Part shown: one piece after another, positions 7,588 to 16,945 of the stretch
Layout: each line of letters begins with the position of its first letter
Position numbering within the stretch: the first letter of the stretch is position 1
Assembly: GCF_001905655.1 (NCBI RefSeq)
Contig: NZ_JMHT01000013.1
Location: 19,643 to 83,642, forward strand
Direction: 5' to 3'
Source of the DNA: Mycobacterium sp. ST-F2
GTDB taxonomy: Bacteria; Actinomycetota; Actinomycetes; Mycobacteriales; Mycobacteriaceae
Length of the DNA: 64,000 nt
Made by a program: the position numbers and the translations under genes
The notes under the pieces: generated by a model
The model's database searches: none
Told to the model about the DNA's origin: nothing
The model's input: only the letters and a program-made list of their open reading frames with translations

Positions 7588-9747
7588 ATGGGTACCTCAG
7601 CGCTGGCGATCACCGACGACCACAACGACCTCGCGCACTCGGCGACCGGACTGCTGCACCGCCTCGGCAGCCGGGCCGCCGCCCGCGCCACGCTGGAGGG
7701 CGGGCCGTCGCATCCGGCCGAATTCTGGACGGCCGCGGCCGATCTGGGGTGGCAGGGCCTGGCCATCCCCGAGGCCTACGGCGGATCGGGTTTCGGCCTG
7801 CCCGAGCTGGCGGTGGTGCTGGAGGCTCAGGGCCGCGACCTGTGCCCCGGGCCGTTCCTGCCGACCGTCGCCGCCGCCGTCGTCATCGACCGATGCGGAA
7901 CCGAACCGACGCGCGCCGCGCTGCTGCCCGGCCTGGCCGACGGCAGCACCGTTGCCGCCCTGGGCTTGTCGGGCCACATTCACATCAGCGGCCACATGGC
8001 GTTCGGGGTCAGCCCGACGGTCCTCGGCGCCCCGGATGCCGCACTGCTGGTCCTCGTCGCCGGTGACGACGTCGTGATCGTCGATGCGAACGCCACCGGC
8101 GTCACCGTCACCGCGTTGGACTCGGCGGACACCACCCGCAGCGTCGGCTCCGTAAACCTCGACCAGGCCGAGACCATCGCCGTGCTGCGTGGCGCTGCCA
8201 CCAAGGCGCACACCGCTTTTCGTATTCTCGCCGCGGCCGAGGCGGTCGGGATCAGCTGGGCGGCACTGGAGATGGCGGTCGAGTACGCCAAGGTGCGCGA
8301 GCAGTTCGGCCGCACCATCGGCACCTTCCAGGCCGTCAAGCACCACGCCGCGAACATGTTGGTGGCGGCCGAACTCACGACCGCCGCGGCGTGGGACGCG
8401 GCGCGCGCCGATGATCTGGACGACGCCTGGTTCGGCGCGGCGGTGGCCGCGACGCAGGCCATCCACAGCCAGGTCTTCAACGCCGAGAACAACATTCAAC
8501 TGCACGGCGGCATCGGCTTCACCTGGGAGCACGACGCGCATCTGTACCTGCGCCGGGCCCTCACGCTGGCTGCTCTGACCGCGGACGGCGCCGACCCGCC
8601 GGCCGATGTGGTCGAAGGGCAGCGCACCGGCCGGGCCCACGGTGCGTCGTTCGCGCTCCCCGAGGAGGCGGCCGAATACCGCGCTGCCGCCCGCGATGCC
8701 GTCACCACCCTGCAGTCATTGGCTGACGAGAAGCAACGGGACTTTCTCGTCGACTCCGGCTATTTGGTGCCGCACTGGCCCAAGCCGTGGGGGCGCGACG
8801 CGGGGGTCCTGGAGCAGTTGGCCATCGAGGAGGAGTTCCGCGACGTCGAACGCCCCGATATGGGCATCACCGGCTGGGTGACGCTGACCATCGCCCAGGC
8901 CGGCACCGACGACCAGCGCGAGCGGTGGGTCTACCCGGTGCTGCGCGGCGAGATCATGTGGTGCCAGTTGTTCTCGGAACCCGAAGCCGGCTCCGACGCC
9001 GCGGCCGTGCGCACCAGCGCCAAGAAGGTCGACGGTGGCTGGCTCGTGACCGGCCAGAAGGTGTGGACCAGCCTGGCCCAGTACTGCCAGTGGGGCCTGG
9101 CCACCGTGCGCACCGATCCCGACGCACCGAAGCACGCCGGTGTCACGATGATGGCGGTCGACATGAAAGCCCCCGGCGTGACCGTCAACCCCCTCAAGGG
9201 GCTGACCGGCAATGCTCACTTCAACGAGGTGTTCTTCGACGAGGTGTTCGTGCCGGACACCGACGTGATCGGTGACGTCAACAAGGGCTGGCTGGTGGCC
9301 CGCGCGACGCTGGGCAACGAGCGGCTGTCCATCGGCGGCGGATCCGGTGCGCAATCCGGCTTCAGCGCCGACGACCTGATCGCCCTGCTCGACGCTGCCC
9401 CGCCACACCTGGCCGACGGGCTGCGCGACCGGGCCGGTGCGGTGATCGCCGAGGGACACACCCTGCGCCTGTTGAATCTGCGGCGGATCAGCCGGGCCAT
9501 CGCGGGCACCGGCCCGGGCCCCGAGGGCAATGTCACGAAACTGGTGGTCGCCGAGCAGGGACAGCGCCAGACCGAGCTGGGCATGAAGCTGGCCGGCCCC
9601 GCGGCCGTCACCGGGCAAACTCCGGCGCTCACCCAGGCCTACCTGGGCTACCGCGCCATGACCATCGCCGGCGGTACCTCGGAGATCACCCGGAACACCA
9701 TCGCCGAGCGGATTCTCGGACTGCCCCGAGACCCTTTGCTCAAGTAG
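7588..9747 (+). CDS. Fused two-domain acyl-CoA dehydrogenase (FadE6/FadE22/FadE34 type)
   Basis: A 719-residue protein with two acyl-CoA dehydrogenase domains in tandem. Residues about 1-335 end in the classic IQLHGGIGFTWEHDAHLYLRRA. Residues about 360-719 carry FSEPEAGSDAAAV (FAD/substrate region) and GGTSEITRNTIAERILGLPR. Normal FadE proteins are about 380-400 residues; the fused form is known in mycobacteria and resembles a covalently joined heterodimer of the kind used on sterol or bulky acyl-CoAs. It introduces an alpha-beta double bond into an acyl-CoA, using FAD. It is divergent from the hydrolase at 7443, and the ATG at 7588 fits the family N-terminus. Confidence 0.9.
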   Translation: MGTSALAITDDHNDLAHSATGLLHRLGSRAAARATLEGGPSHPAEFWTAAADLGWQGLAIPEAYGGSGFGLPELAVVLEAQGRDLCPGPFLPTVAAAVVIDRCGTEPTRAALLPGLADGSTVAALGLSGHIHISGHMAFGVSPTVLGAPDAALLVLVAGDDVVIVDANATGVTVTALDSADTTRSVGSVNLDQAETIAVLRGAATKAHTAFRILAAAEAVGISWAALEMAVEYAKVREQFGRTIGTFQAVKHHAANMLVAAELTTAAAWDAARADDLDDAWFGAAVAATQAIHSQVFNAENNIQLHGGIGFTWEHDAHLYLRRALTLAALTADGADPPADVVEGQRTGRAHGASFALPEEAAEYRAAARDAVTTLQSLADEKQRDFLVDSGYLVPHWPKPWGRDAGVLEQLAIEEEFRDVERPDMGITGWVTLTIAQAGTDDQRERWVYPVLRGEIMWCQLFSEPEAGSDAAAVRTSAKKVDGGWLVTGQKVWTSLAQYCQWGLATVRTDPDAPKHAGVTMMAVDMKAPGVTVNPLKGLTGNAHFNEVFFDEVFVPDTDVIGDVNKGWLVARATLGNERLSIGGGSGAQSGFSADDLIALLDAAPPHLADGLRDRAGAVIAEGHTLRLLNLRRISRAIAGTGPGPEGNVTKLVVAEQGQRQTELGMKLAGPAAVTGQTPALTQAYLGYRAMTIAGGTSEITRNTIAERILGLPRDPLLK

Positions 9748-9836
9748 GTCGCGACACATCACGAGACGGCCCCGACTCGGTAGAGATCGACCCGCCAAGC
9801 TGCGCCAATCGGCCAAATGTGTCACGATCTAGACCG

Positions 9837-11045
9837 ATGAGTCTGCAATCGGTCAAGTCTTGGGCGTCACGTCGCGCTTTGCTGGCGGCTTTGCTGTGCG
9901 CTCAATTGATCGCCGGGGTGGTGACGGTGGTCGCCGTCGGCTCCTCCTCCGGCGCCACGACCGACGATGACCACACCGACGCTGTCTTCCGCAGCGCACA
10001 TGCCGGCAGCTGCCTGACCTGGCAACCTGAGCCACCGCAACGTCCCGCATTCGTGCAGTGCAGCACCCCGCACTTGTTCGAGGTCGTCACCTCCGTCGAT
10101 GGCGAAGGCGATCAGGAATCGTGCGCGGTGTCGGGCCGCCGGTACCTCGGCACGCACTACGACCCGAACGGCCGGTTCGCTTACGGACTGCTGCGCTCGG
10201 TCGGCTCGCAGAATCCCGGCGGCCGCGTCTCCCTGTGCGGCTTGCAGCTCCCCGGGCCCAACGGCCAGCAGCTGCCGTTCCGCGGTCTGGTCGCCGAACA
10301 GGACCAGTCCCGGGTGTGGGAACCGGGCACCTGCCTCGGTGCCGACATGAAGGGCGGGCAGACGGGCCTGGTGCCCGTGGACTGCGCTGAGGCGCACTCC
10401 GTCGAGGTTGTCGGCCACATCGACCTCGGCGCGCACTTCCACGACGGCGCAACGCCGTCGGACGCCGAGCAGGAGGCGATCCTGGGCCCTGCCTGTGTCA
10501 CGATGGCCGCCGCGTACCTGGCGCCGAAGACGCTGTCCGCCACCGACTTGACGCTGAACCACCGCCCGATCGGCCCGGCCAGCTGGATCGCCGGCAGCCG
10601 CCAGGTGCTGTGTTCGTTGGCTCCTCGGACGCCGGGCCCCATGACCGGCAGCATCAAGGCTCCTGGCGTCGTGCCGACACCCGCACCGATTCCGGTGGCC
10701 CCGCGCCCGGTGGCGCCACCGCCGCCCGTCACGACGGCCACCACCGTCGCCCCGACGACCGACGCCCCGGCCACTGTCGCGGCCGTCGCCCCCAGCCCGG
10801 TGGCACCCTCGTCGACGGCACCGTCGTCGGTGGCGTCTCAGGCCGCCGAGGTGCCGGCCGCGGCCGTCACCGAAACCACGGCGCCGCCGGCCGCCCCGGC
10901 CTCACCCGTCGACAATCCCGCGCACCCGCCGCAGGCTCCCCCGGTCGAACCCGCAGCCCCCGCCGAGCCCCCGGCGCCCTCACACGTCCTCGAGCTCCCC
11001 GGCATGGCCCCGATCACCCTGCCCTGGGCGCCGCCGCCGCTGTAG
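9837..11045 (+). CDS. Membrane-anchored septum-formation-domain protein with Pro/Ala/Thr tail
   Basis: A 402-residue envelope protein. One hydrophobic segment (about residues 10-32) anchors it. Two repeats of the cysteine-containing septum-formation module (Pfam Septum_form type) follow: AGSCLTWQPEP...PHLFEVV, then PGTCLGADMKGG...AHSVEVVGHI. The last ~140 residues are rich in Pro, Ala, Thr and Val with low complexity, like the linker or cell-wall tails of mycobacterial exported proteins. The function of the module is not established. The ATG at 9837 is preferred to upstream ATG 9819 because the hydrophobic anchor then sits at the usual distance. It is convergent with the WS/DGAT gene, ending 12 bp before it. 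Confidence 0.7.
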   Translation: MSLQSVKSWASRRALLAALLCAQLIAGVVTVVAVGSSSGATTDDDHTDAVFRSAHAGSCLTWQPEPPQRPAFVQCSTPHLFEVVTSVDGEGDQESCAVSGRRYLGTHYDPNGRFAYGLLRSVGSQNPGGRVSLCGLQLPGPNGQQLPFRGLVAEQDQSRVWEPGTCLGADMKGGQTGLVPVDCAEAHSVEVVGHIDLGAHFHDGATPSDAEQEAILGPACVTMAAAYLAPKTLSATDLTLNHRPIGPASWIAGSRQVLCSLAPRTPGPMTGSIKAPGVVPTPAPIPVAPRPVAPPPPVTTATTVAPTTDAPATVAAVAPSPVAPSSTAPSSVASQAAEVPAAAVTETTAPPAAPASPVDNPAHPPQAPPVEPAAPAEPPAPSHVLELPGMAPITLPWAPPPL

Positions 11046-11057
11046 CGCTCGCGGCGG

Positions 11058-12407
11058 CTACCGGACCGCAGCCTCCAGGTCCGCCAGGGAATCCTCGAGG
11101 TGGCCGAGCAGCCGCTGCAGATGCGGCACGCTGTGCCGGCAACCGACCAGCCCGAAGTCGAGGTTCCCGCCGTTGTTGACGAGCGTGATGTTCAGCGCCT
11201 GGCCATCCAGGGCGATCGACAGCGGGTAGTTGCCGTCCAGCCGGGCGCCCTTCCAGTACATCGGCTGGCGTGGCCCCGGCACGTTCGAGATGACGAGGTT
11301 GAACGGCGGCGGCGTCGCGTCGATGAAACCGGGCACGGTGGACAGCGCGATCGGGGACAGCAGCAGCGCCGACAGGGCCATGGACTCCGTCTTCGACAGC
11401 CCGGCGAACACCTGCTTGTTGCCGCGCATCGAGTCGGAGATGGCCTGCAGCCGGGCCGCCGGGTCCTTGATATCGGTGGCCAGGTTGCACAGGATGGCGC
11501 CCACCTGGTTGCCGCCGGCATCGGCGTCGGCCTCCGAGCGCAGGCTCACCGGGACCATGGCGATCAGCGGTGCGTCGGGCAGGGCGCTCTGTTCGAGCAG
11601 GTAGCCGCGCAACGCTCCCGAGCACATGGCGAGCACGACGTCGTTGACAGTGACGCCGCCCGCGGCCTGCTTGACGGCCTTGATGCGGTCGATGGACCAG
11701 GACTGCGCCGCCACCCGTCGGGCACCGCCGATCTTGACGTTGAACATGGTCTTCGGTGCGCTGAAAGTCCGGGTCAGGTTCTCCTCCAACAGCACTGCGC
11801 GCGCCACCTTGAACGCGGACGGCGCCAGACCGGCCGCGGCGCCGACCGTCTCCAACGCCGAGCCCACCAACGACGGACTCTGCTTCGGCGCGCGCTTGCG
11901 CGACGGCAGGTCCCACGGCACCCGGACGTCCGTCTCGGCCGGATCGGCGGACAGCGTGCGCATCGTCATCCGCAGCGCGGACACTCCGTCGAGCAGCGCG
12001 TGGTGCACCTTCGAGTAGACGGCGAACCGGCCGTCCTCCAGCCCCTCGACCAAGTAGGTCTCCCAGAGCGGGCGGTGCCGGTCCAGCAGGCTGGTGTGCA
12101 GCCGCCCGCAGAGGTCGAGCAGTTCACGAACGCGTCCCGGCGTGGGCAGCGCCGAGCGGCGGAGGTGGTAGTCGACGTCGATCTCGTCGTCATAGGCCCA
12201 GCCGAAGCTGGCGATGCCGCCGAGGATCCGCGCCGGGCGCTTGCGGTAGGTGGGGTTGAAGTTGGTGTGCGCCAACATGTCCCGATAGAGGTCGGAGACG
12301 AACTCCGGCCCGGCGCCGTCGGGCGGGGTGAACAGTTGCAGGCCGCCGACATGCATCGGATGCTCGCGCGATTCACCGAGCAGGAACATGGCATCGGTTG
12401 GCGACAT
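11058..12407 (-). CDS. Wax ester synthase/diacylglycerol acyltransferase (second WS/DGAT)
   Basis: A 449-residue WS/DGAT family enzyme distinct from the one at 4754. The HHxxxDG motif appears as KVHHALLDGVSA near residue 140, and VISNVPGPRQPMYW is the C-terminal family signature. It probably makes triacylglycerol or wax ester from acyl-CoA. The start is ATG 12407 (MSPTDAMFLLGE), preceded by GGTGGAG; the family N-terminus begins exactly there, although the frame is open to 12458. It lies 55 bp downstream of the permease gene on the same strand. A role in storage-lipid formation near the fadE and lipase genes is inferred from position. Confidence 0.9.
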   Translation of the reverse strand: MSPTDAMFLLGESREHPMHVGGLQLFTPPDGAGPEFVSDLYRDMLAHTNFNPTYRKRPARILGGIASFGWAYDDEIDVDYHLRRSALPTPGRVRELLDLCGRLHTSLLDRHRPLWETYLVEGLEDGRFAVYSKVHHALLDGVSALRMTMRTLSADPAETDVRVPWDLPSRKRAPKQSPSLVGSALETVGAAAGLAPSAFKVARAVLLEENLTRTFSAPKTMFNVKIGGARRVAAQSWSIDRIKAVKQAAGGVTVNDVVLAMCSGALRGYLLEQSALPDAPLIAMVPVSLRSEADADAGGNQVGAILCNLATDIKDPAARLQAISDSMRGNKQVFAGLSKTESMALSALLLSPIALSTVPGFIDATPPPFNLVISNVPGPRQPMYWKGARLDGNYPLSIALDGQALNITLVNNGGNLDFGLVGCRHSVPHLQRLLGHLEDSLADLEAAVR

Positions 12408-12462
12408 GATCTCCACCCGCCAAGTAAACCGCGATTCGGCGGGCAGTGACCAGGTCAACGCG

Positions 12463-13950
12463 TCAGGGTTGACGTTCTCCCGGCGGCGGCGGATTGGCGA
12501 CCACCGGGAACTGCCCGGTGAAGCCCTGCCGTTGCTTGGCGATCTCGTGCACCCGGCCGCGCACCGCGAACCAGCCGGCGATGAGCATCGGGATGATGAT
12601 CACCAACGACGCGACGGTCCAGGTACCGACCGGCTTGTCGAATGCCATCAGCACCAGCACGCCGGCCAGGAAGACCAGCGTCAGGTAGCCCGTGTAGGGC
12701 GCGCCCCACATCCGGAACGACGGCCTCTCGATCTCGCCTCGCTGCGACCAGCTGAACAGCCGCAGCTGGCAGATCACGATGGTGGCCCACGATGCGATGA
12801 TGCCGAGGGCCGCCATGTTGAGCACGATCTCGAACGCCTGCGCGGGCACTACGCCGTTGAGGATGACGCCGAGCAACCCGATGCTCGCGGTCAGACAGAT
12901 ACCGCCATAGGGCACACCGCGATTGGACATGACTCCGGTGAACTTCGGCGCACTGCCGTTCATCGACATGGAGCGCAGGATGCGGCCGGTGGAGTACAGG
13001 CCCGCGTTCAAGCTGGAGAACGCTGCGGTGAGCACGACGACGTTCATGACGGTGCCGGCGCCCTCGAAACCGATCTTGGAGAAGAACGTGACGAACGGGC
13101 TCTCGCCGGCCTTGTAGGCGGTGTACGGCAGCAGCAGCCCGAGCAGCACCAGCGAGCCGACGTAGAACAGCGCGATACGGAAGATCACCGTGTTGATGGC
13201 CCGCGGCATGACCTTCTCCGGCTCGGCCGTCTCACCGGCCGCGGTGCCGACGAGTTCGACTGACGCGTAGGCGAAAACCACGCCCGACATGACCACGACC
13301 AGCGGCAGCAACCCGGTCGGGAACAGCCCGCCGCTGTGCTCGATGACGGACACGCCCGTCGTCTGCCCTTCGATCTTGAACCGTCCGGCCAGGAACACGG
13401 TGCCGACGACCAGGAACGTCACCAGCGCAACGACTTTGATGAGGGCGGCCCAGAATTCGAGCTCGCCGAACAGCGTCACCGAGATCAGGTTCATGCCCAT
13501 GACGATGGCCAGCGCGATGAGGGCGATCAGCCACTGCGGGACGGCACCGAACGCCGACCAGTAGTGGAAGTAGGTGGCGATGGCCGTCGAGTCGACGATC
13601 GACGTCATGGCCCAGTTCAGGAAGTACATCCAGCCGGCGACGTAAGCGGCCTTCTCACCGAAGAATTCGCGCGCATAGGAGACGAACGAGCCCGACGACG
13701 GACGGTGCAGCACCAGTTCGCCGAGCGCCCGCAGAATGAAGAACACGAATATGCCGCACACGGCGTACGCCAGGAACAACCCGGGGCCGGCGTTGTGCAG
13801 GCGCCCACCGGCGCCCAGGAACAGGCCGGTGCCGATGGCGCCGCCGATGGCGATCATCTGTAGTTGTCGCCGTTTGAGGGTCTTGTGGTAACCCGCGTCT
13901 TCGGCGGTCAGTCCGGGTGGCTCTACATGCGTATGCGGCGTGGAAGTCAC
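12463..13950 (-). CDS. Amino-acid permease (APC superfamily, AnsP/GABA-permease type)
   Basis: A 495-residue, 12-helix amino-acid:cation symporter. The N-terminal signature [24 protein letters not shown] is the hallmark of the amino-acid transporter family. [28 protein letters not shown] resembles mycobacterial L-asparagine and D-serine/D-alanine/glycine permeases. It acts in the cytoplasmic membrane and imports an amino acid whose identity cannot be read from sequence. The GTG start at 13950 has only a weak, distant purine-rich site. The upstream region contains GTGAAC (14007) and GTTCAC (14021) as an inverted pair shared with the divergent esterase gene. Confidence 0.87.
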   Translation of the reverse strand: MTSTPHTHVEPPGLTAEDAGYHKTLKRRQLQMIAIGGAIGTGLFLGAGGRLHNAGPGLFLAYAVCGIFVFFILRALGELVLHRPSSGSFVSYAREFFGEKAAYVAGWMYFLNWAMTSIVDSTAIATYFHYWSAFGAVPQWLIALIALAIVMGMNLISVTLFGELEFWAALIKVVALVTFLVVGTVFLAGRFKIEGQTTGVSVIEHSGGLFPTGLLPLVVVMSGVVFAYASVELVGTAAGETAEPEKVMPRAINTVIFRIALFYVGSLVLLGLLLPYTAYKAGESPFVTFFSKIGFEGAGTVMNVVVLTAAFSSLNAGLYSTGRILRSMSMNGSAPKFTGVMSNRGVPYGGICLTASIGLLGVILNGVVPAQAFEIVLNMAALGIIASWATIVICQLRLFSWSQRGEIERPSFRMWGAPYTGYLTLVFLAGVLVLMAFDKPVGTWTVASLVIIIPMLIAGWFAVRGRVHEIAKQRQGFTGQFPVVANPPPPGERQP

Positions 13951-14055
13951 AGCGATTCAGTGAACACCCCCTTGCGACCGAGCGCAGCCGAACCGGTTTC
14001 CTGTGTGTGAACTCCGGCGTGTTCACGCCGCGCTTCGATAAGTAGTGTCGTTCGG

Positions 14056-14973
14056 ATGTCGGGCCTCTCCCAACCAGTCGAGTTCCACCCCGAGCTGGCG
14101 CGCGCCGCGCGGTTCATGCCGCGCAGCTCGATCACCCCGTGGAACATCCGCATCGTTCGTCTGCTGTCCTACCTGCAGGAACGCCGCACGCCCGCGGGCA
14201 CCGAGGTACTGACCCTGCCGTCGGGCGTCGGGATCCGCTTGCACCGGCCACCGGCCGGAGCCGACCGCGGCGGCGCACTGCTGTGGATCCACGGCGGCGG
14301 CTACCTCATCGGCAGCCCGGCACAGGACGACGCGCTGTGCCGGCGGTTCGCGAAAGAACTGGGCATCACCGTGGCGGCGGTCAAGTACCGGCTGGCGCCC
14401 GACCATCCGTATCCGGCCGGGCTGGAGGACTGCTACACGGCGCTGCGCTGGTTGGTCGACCTGCCGGCGGTGGACCCGGCCCGGGTGGCCATCGGCGGCT
14501 CGAGCGCCGGTGGCGGTCTGAGCGCGGCGTTGGCCCAGCTGGCCTACGACCGTGGTGAAATTCCCTTGGCGGCACAGCTTTTGGTGTATCCGATGATCGA
14601 CGACCGGTCGGGCAGCCGGCCTGGCCTGGACCATCCGGGGCACCGATTGTGGACCCAGAAGTCCAACCGCTTCGGCTGGCGCGCGTACCTCGGCGGCGCC
14701 GATCCCGCGGTGGCCGTCCCCGCCCGCCGGAGCGACCTGTCCGGACTGCCGCCGGCCTGGGTCGGTGTGGGGACGTTCGACGTCTTCCACGACGAGGACG
14801 TCGACTACGCCGAGCGGTTGCGCGCGGCGGGCGTACCGTGCGAGCTCGAGGTGGTGCCGGGCGCCTACCACGGGTTCGACGGCGTCGCGGCCAAGAGCGA
14901 GGTGGCGCGCGCGTTCTTTGCCAGCCAGGTGGAATTCCTGCGGCCGATGCTGAACCCCGCCGTCGTCGGCTGA
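14056..14973 (+). CDS. Alpha/beta hydrolase, HSL family esterase
   Basis: A 305-residue hydrolase of the hormone-sensitive lipase family, with all expected elements. HGGG appears in WIHGGGYLIGSP near residue 75, the nucleophile elbow GGSSAGGGLSAAL near 150, the acid in TFDVFHDEDVDY, and the catalytic histidine in GAYHGFDG near 275. It has no signal peptide, so it is probably cytoplasmic. Its length is normal for LipH/LipN-type enzymes. It stands alone on the plus strand, divergent from the permease gene. Short-chain ester hydrolysis is expected. Confidence 0.87.
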   Translation: MSGLSQPVEFHPELARAARFMPRSSITPWNIRIVRLLSYLQERRTPAGTEVLTLPSGVGIRLHRPPAGADRGGALLWIHGGGYLIGSPAQDDALCRRFAKELGITVAAVKYRLAPDHPYPAGLEDCYTALRWLVDLPAVDPARVAIGGSSAGGGLSAALAQLAYDRGEIPLAAQLLVYPMIDDRSGSRPGLDHPGHRLWTQKSNRFGWRAYLGGADPAVAVPARRSDLSGLPPAWVGVGTFDVFHDEDVDYAERLRAAGVPCELEVVPGAYHGFDGVAAKSEVARAFFASQVEFLRPMLNPAVVG

Positions 14974-15244
14974 CCCGGTCGGCTAACTCATCGGCCACGC
15001 AGGCCGATTCACGGCTGCCGCAACCGCCCTGCGGCACTGCCGATCCCGCGTCGGCGCCGTCGCGCCGGCGTGATCTTCGTTACTTAGCTTATGCTATCTA
15101 ATTGATGTTTACGCAGGTCAGAATATGTTTTCAAGAAATTAGCCGATCAAATAAACGCTTGCGGGGAAGCATTCGGGGGCGCATGGTTGTTGAACAGACC
15201 AACGACCACCTCGGTCGTGATCTTCACCGAGAAGAGGCACGGCA

Positions 15245-15514
15245 ATGACCACCCTGACCCATCAGACGACCGAAAACATCGGCCCCCTGCGGCAGCTGTT
15301 CCGGCGTTCCACCGCTGCGGTGGTGCTGACGGCGGCAGGTCTGGGCGTGGCCGGGTACCTGTCCCTCGGCATGTTGCAGGACAAGCCTGCCGACCCGGTG
15401 CTGCCGACGTTCTCCGCGGTCCCCGTCCCGTCCGCCCCGGACCTGGACAAGCTGCAGAACCTGGGCCAGCTCGCCGCCATCGTGCAGGCGCCGCAGACTC
15501 CCCCGAGCCGCTAA
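15245..15514 (+). CDS. Small membrane-anchored protein of unknown function
   Basis: An 89-residue protein not recognised. It has a charged N-terminus with RRST before a single hydrophobic segment (about residues 23-44, AAVVLTAAGLGVAGYLSL), followed by a Pro/Ala/Val-rich extracytoplasmic tail. The ATG at 15245 is preceded by GGCACGGCA, a weak ribosome-binding site. The region upstream (about 15075-15160) is strikingly AT-rich for this genome and probably holds the promoter. A strong hairpin terminator follows the stop codon closely, which supports an independently expressed gene. It could be a small envelope or stress protein. Confidence 0.6.
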   Translation: MTTLTHQTTENIGPLRQLFRRSTAAVVLTAAGLGVAGYLSLGMLQDKPADPVLPTFSAVPVPSAPDLDKLQNLGQLAAIVQAPQTPPSR

Positions 15515-15530
15515 GTCCCCAGAACGAGCC

Positions 15531-15560
15531 TGAGCCGCCCTCGAAAACGAGGGCGGCTCA
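15531..15560. terminator. Bidirectional hairpin terminator
   Basis: A perfect 13-bp stem (TGAGCCGCCCTCG with its complement) and an AAAA loop lie between the convergent small-protein gene (ends 15514) and kshA-like gene (ends 15574). There is no U-tract, as is usual in mycobacteria. Confidence 0.85.
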
Positions 15561-15573
15561 GTGCTGTTCGGGG

Positions 15574-16719
15574 CTACGGCGTGGCGTGCGCGTTACCGAC
15601 CGGCGTCCGGTTGGCCAGGTTCTTGGCGACTTCCTCATGCCACAGATCGTTGGCGTGGGTGGTGTCGACTTCCTGCTCGAAGCGGGCGACCATGTCCGGC
15701 TTCACGTCCGCGACGTCGACATAGAACTGCTCGTACCAGCGCCGGTGCTGGTAGACGGGGCCGTCCTCCTCGGTCAGCAGCGGGTTCTCGATCCGGGTCT
15801 TGTTCTTCCAGATCTCGACGTCCTCCATGAAGCCGTCCCCGAAGCTGCGGCTCAGCGTGGCGGCCAGCTTCGCCGTCTTCTCCGGCGGCAGCGCCGGGTT
15901 GTTCTGCACCGCGACGCCCCACTGCAGCACGAACGAATCGTGCGTCACCGGGTAGTGGCAGTTGATCAACGCGATCTCGACCGTGAAGTCCGGGGCGAGG
16001 TCGTTGTGCAGCCAGTTGATCATGTACGCCGGCCCGAAATAGGTGGCCTCCGAGCGCAGGTAGGTGCCGTCCCACAGTTCGCGGGTCGCGTAGTCCGGCC
16101 GCGGCTTGGACTCCATGAACTGGCTCGCGGTGTGGCCTTCGATGACGTTCTTGAAGTACGTCGGGTAGGCGTGGTGGATGTAGAAGAAGTGCGCCATGTC
16201 GACGTTGTTGTCGACGATCTCGCGGCAGTGCGAGCCCTCGATCAGCAGCGAGTTCCACTGCCACTGCGACCACTGGCCTTCCTCGTACCCCTCGATGGTC
16301 GGCGGGGTCAGCTCCGGTCCCGGCGTCGAGCCCTCGGGGTCGTGCCAGATCAACAGCTGTCCGTTGACCTCGGTGGTCTGCCAGGCGCGGGTCCGGGCCA
16401 GGCGCGGGGTGCGCTTGGCGTAGGGCACCAGCTGACACTTGCCGTCGCCGCCCCAGCGCCAGTCGTGGAACGGGCACGCGACGGCGTCGCCCTTGACGGT
16501 GCCCTGCGACAGATCGCCACCCATGTGCCGGCAGTAGCCGTCCAGCACCTTGATGGCGCCGGTGGAGTCGGCGAACACCACCAGCTTGGTGCCGAACGCC
16601 TGGATGGCATGGGGCTCGCCGTCGCGGAACGACTCGGCCAAGCCGATGCAGTGCCAGCCGCGCGCGAACCGCGTCATCTCGACGCCGGCGTCGATGTGCC
16701 TGACTTCAGCCTCAGTCAT
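15574..16719 (-). CDS. kshA: 3-ketosteroid 9-alpha-hydroxylase oxygenase, KshA family
   Basis: A 381-residue Rieske non-haem iron oxygenase. The Rieske ligands are Cys63 and His65 (GYCRHMGGDL) and Cys82 and His85 (ACPFHDWRWGG). The mononuclear iron region is DNNVDMAHFFYIHHAYPTYF. Extended KshA-specific blocks are present (SFVLQWGVAV, VEIWKNKTRIENPLL, YEQFYVDVADVKPDM). KshA, with a separate reductase KshB, hydroxylates C9 of 3-ketosteroids and, with KstD, opens ring B. It is the last gene of a five-gene minus-strand operon and overlaps the preceding alcohol-dehydrogenase remnant by 8 bp. No kshB is in the window. Rapid growers often carry several KshA paralogues, so this one may act on a sterol other than cholesterol. 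Confidence 0.9.
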   Translation of the reverse strand: MTEAEVRHIDAGVEMTRFARGWHCIGLAESFRDGEPHAIQAFGTKLVVFADSTGAIKVLDGYCRHMGGDLSQGTVKGDAVACPFHDWRWGGDGKCQLVPYAKRTPRLARTRAWQTTEVNGQLLIWHDPEGSTPGPELTPPTIEGYEEGQWSQWQWNSLLIEGSHCREIVDNNVDMAHFFYIHHAYPTYFKNVIEGHTASQFMESKPRPDYATRELWDGTYLRSEATYFGPAYMINWLHNDLAPDFTVEIALINCHYPVTHDSFVLQWGVAVQNNPALPPEKTAKLAATLSRSFGDGFMEDVEIWKNKTRIENPLLTEEDGPVYQHRRWYEQFYVDVADVKPDMVARFEQEVDTTHANDLWHEEVAKNLANRTPVGNAHATP

Positions 16720-16942
16720 GTTGTGTCCCTTCCAAACCCTGGGTGACCAGGATTTTCACTTCGGTCTCCCGGCCCGCCGATTGCAGAGCGTGAATGCCTT
16801 TTTCCAGTGCGTCGGCCAACGGGATGCGGCTGGTGATCAGCGGCACGGGGTCCAGCCGGCCGTCGGCGATCATGTCGACAACGGTACGGAAATCGGCCCG
16901 GGTGTAGGCGGAACTTCCGGTAACCCGCCTCTCGGTGATCAT
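16712..16942 (-). pseudogene. C-terminal fragment of a zinc-type alcohol dehydrogenase
   Basis: A 76-residue reading frame that matches only the C-terminal end of medium-chain (Zn-dependent) dehydrogenases: VVDMIADGRLDPVPLITSRIPLADALEKGIHAL followed by VKILVTQ. The catalytic zinc-ligand domain and the NAD-binding Rossmann motif are absent, and neither neighbour in this strand carries them. It begins at ATG 16942, three bases after the KstD-like stop, and overlaps kshA by 8 bp. The fragment therefore still sits as a coupled link in the operon. It is most likely the remnant left by an internal deletion; whether it is still translated is unknown. Confidence 0.75.
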
Positions 16943-16945
16943 CGT

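Noticed and set aside
14007..14026. GTGAAC...GTTCAC inverted pair between permease and esterase genes
   Set aside because: Six-base arms separated by eight bases are common by chance in this genome; not enough to call an operator.
15075..15160. AT-rich stretch considered as an attachment site or tRNA remnant
   Set aside because: No tRNA-like cloverleaf or flanking direct repeat found; best read as the promoter region of the small protein at 15245.
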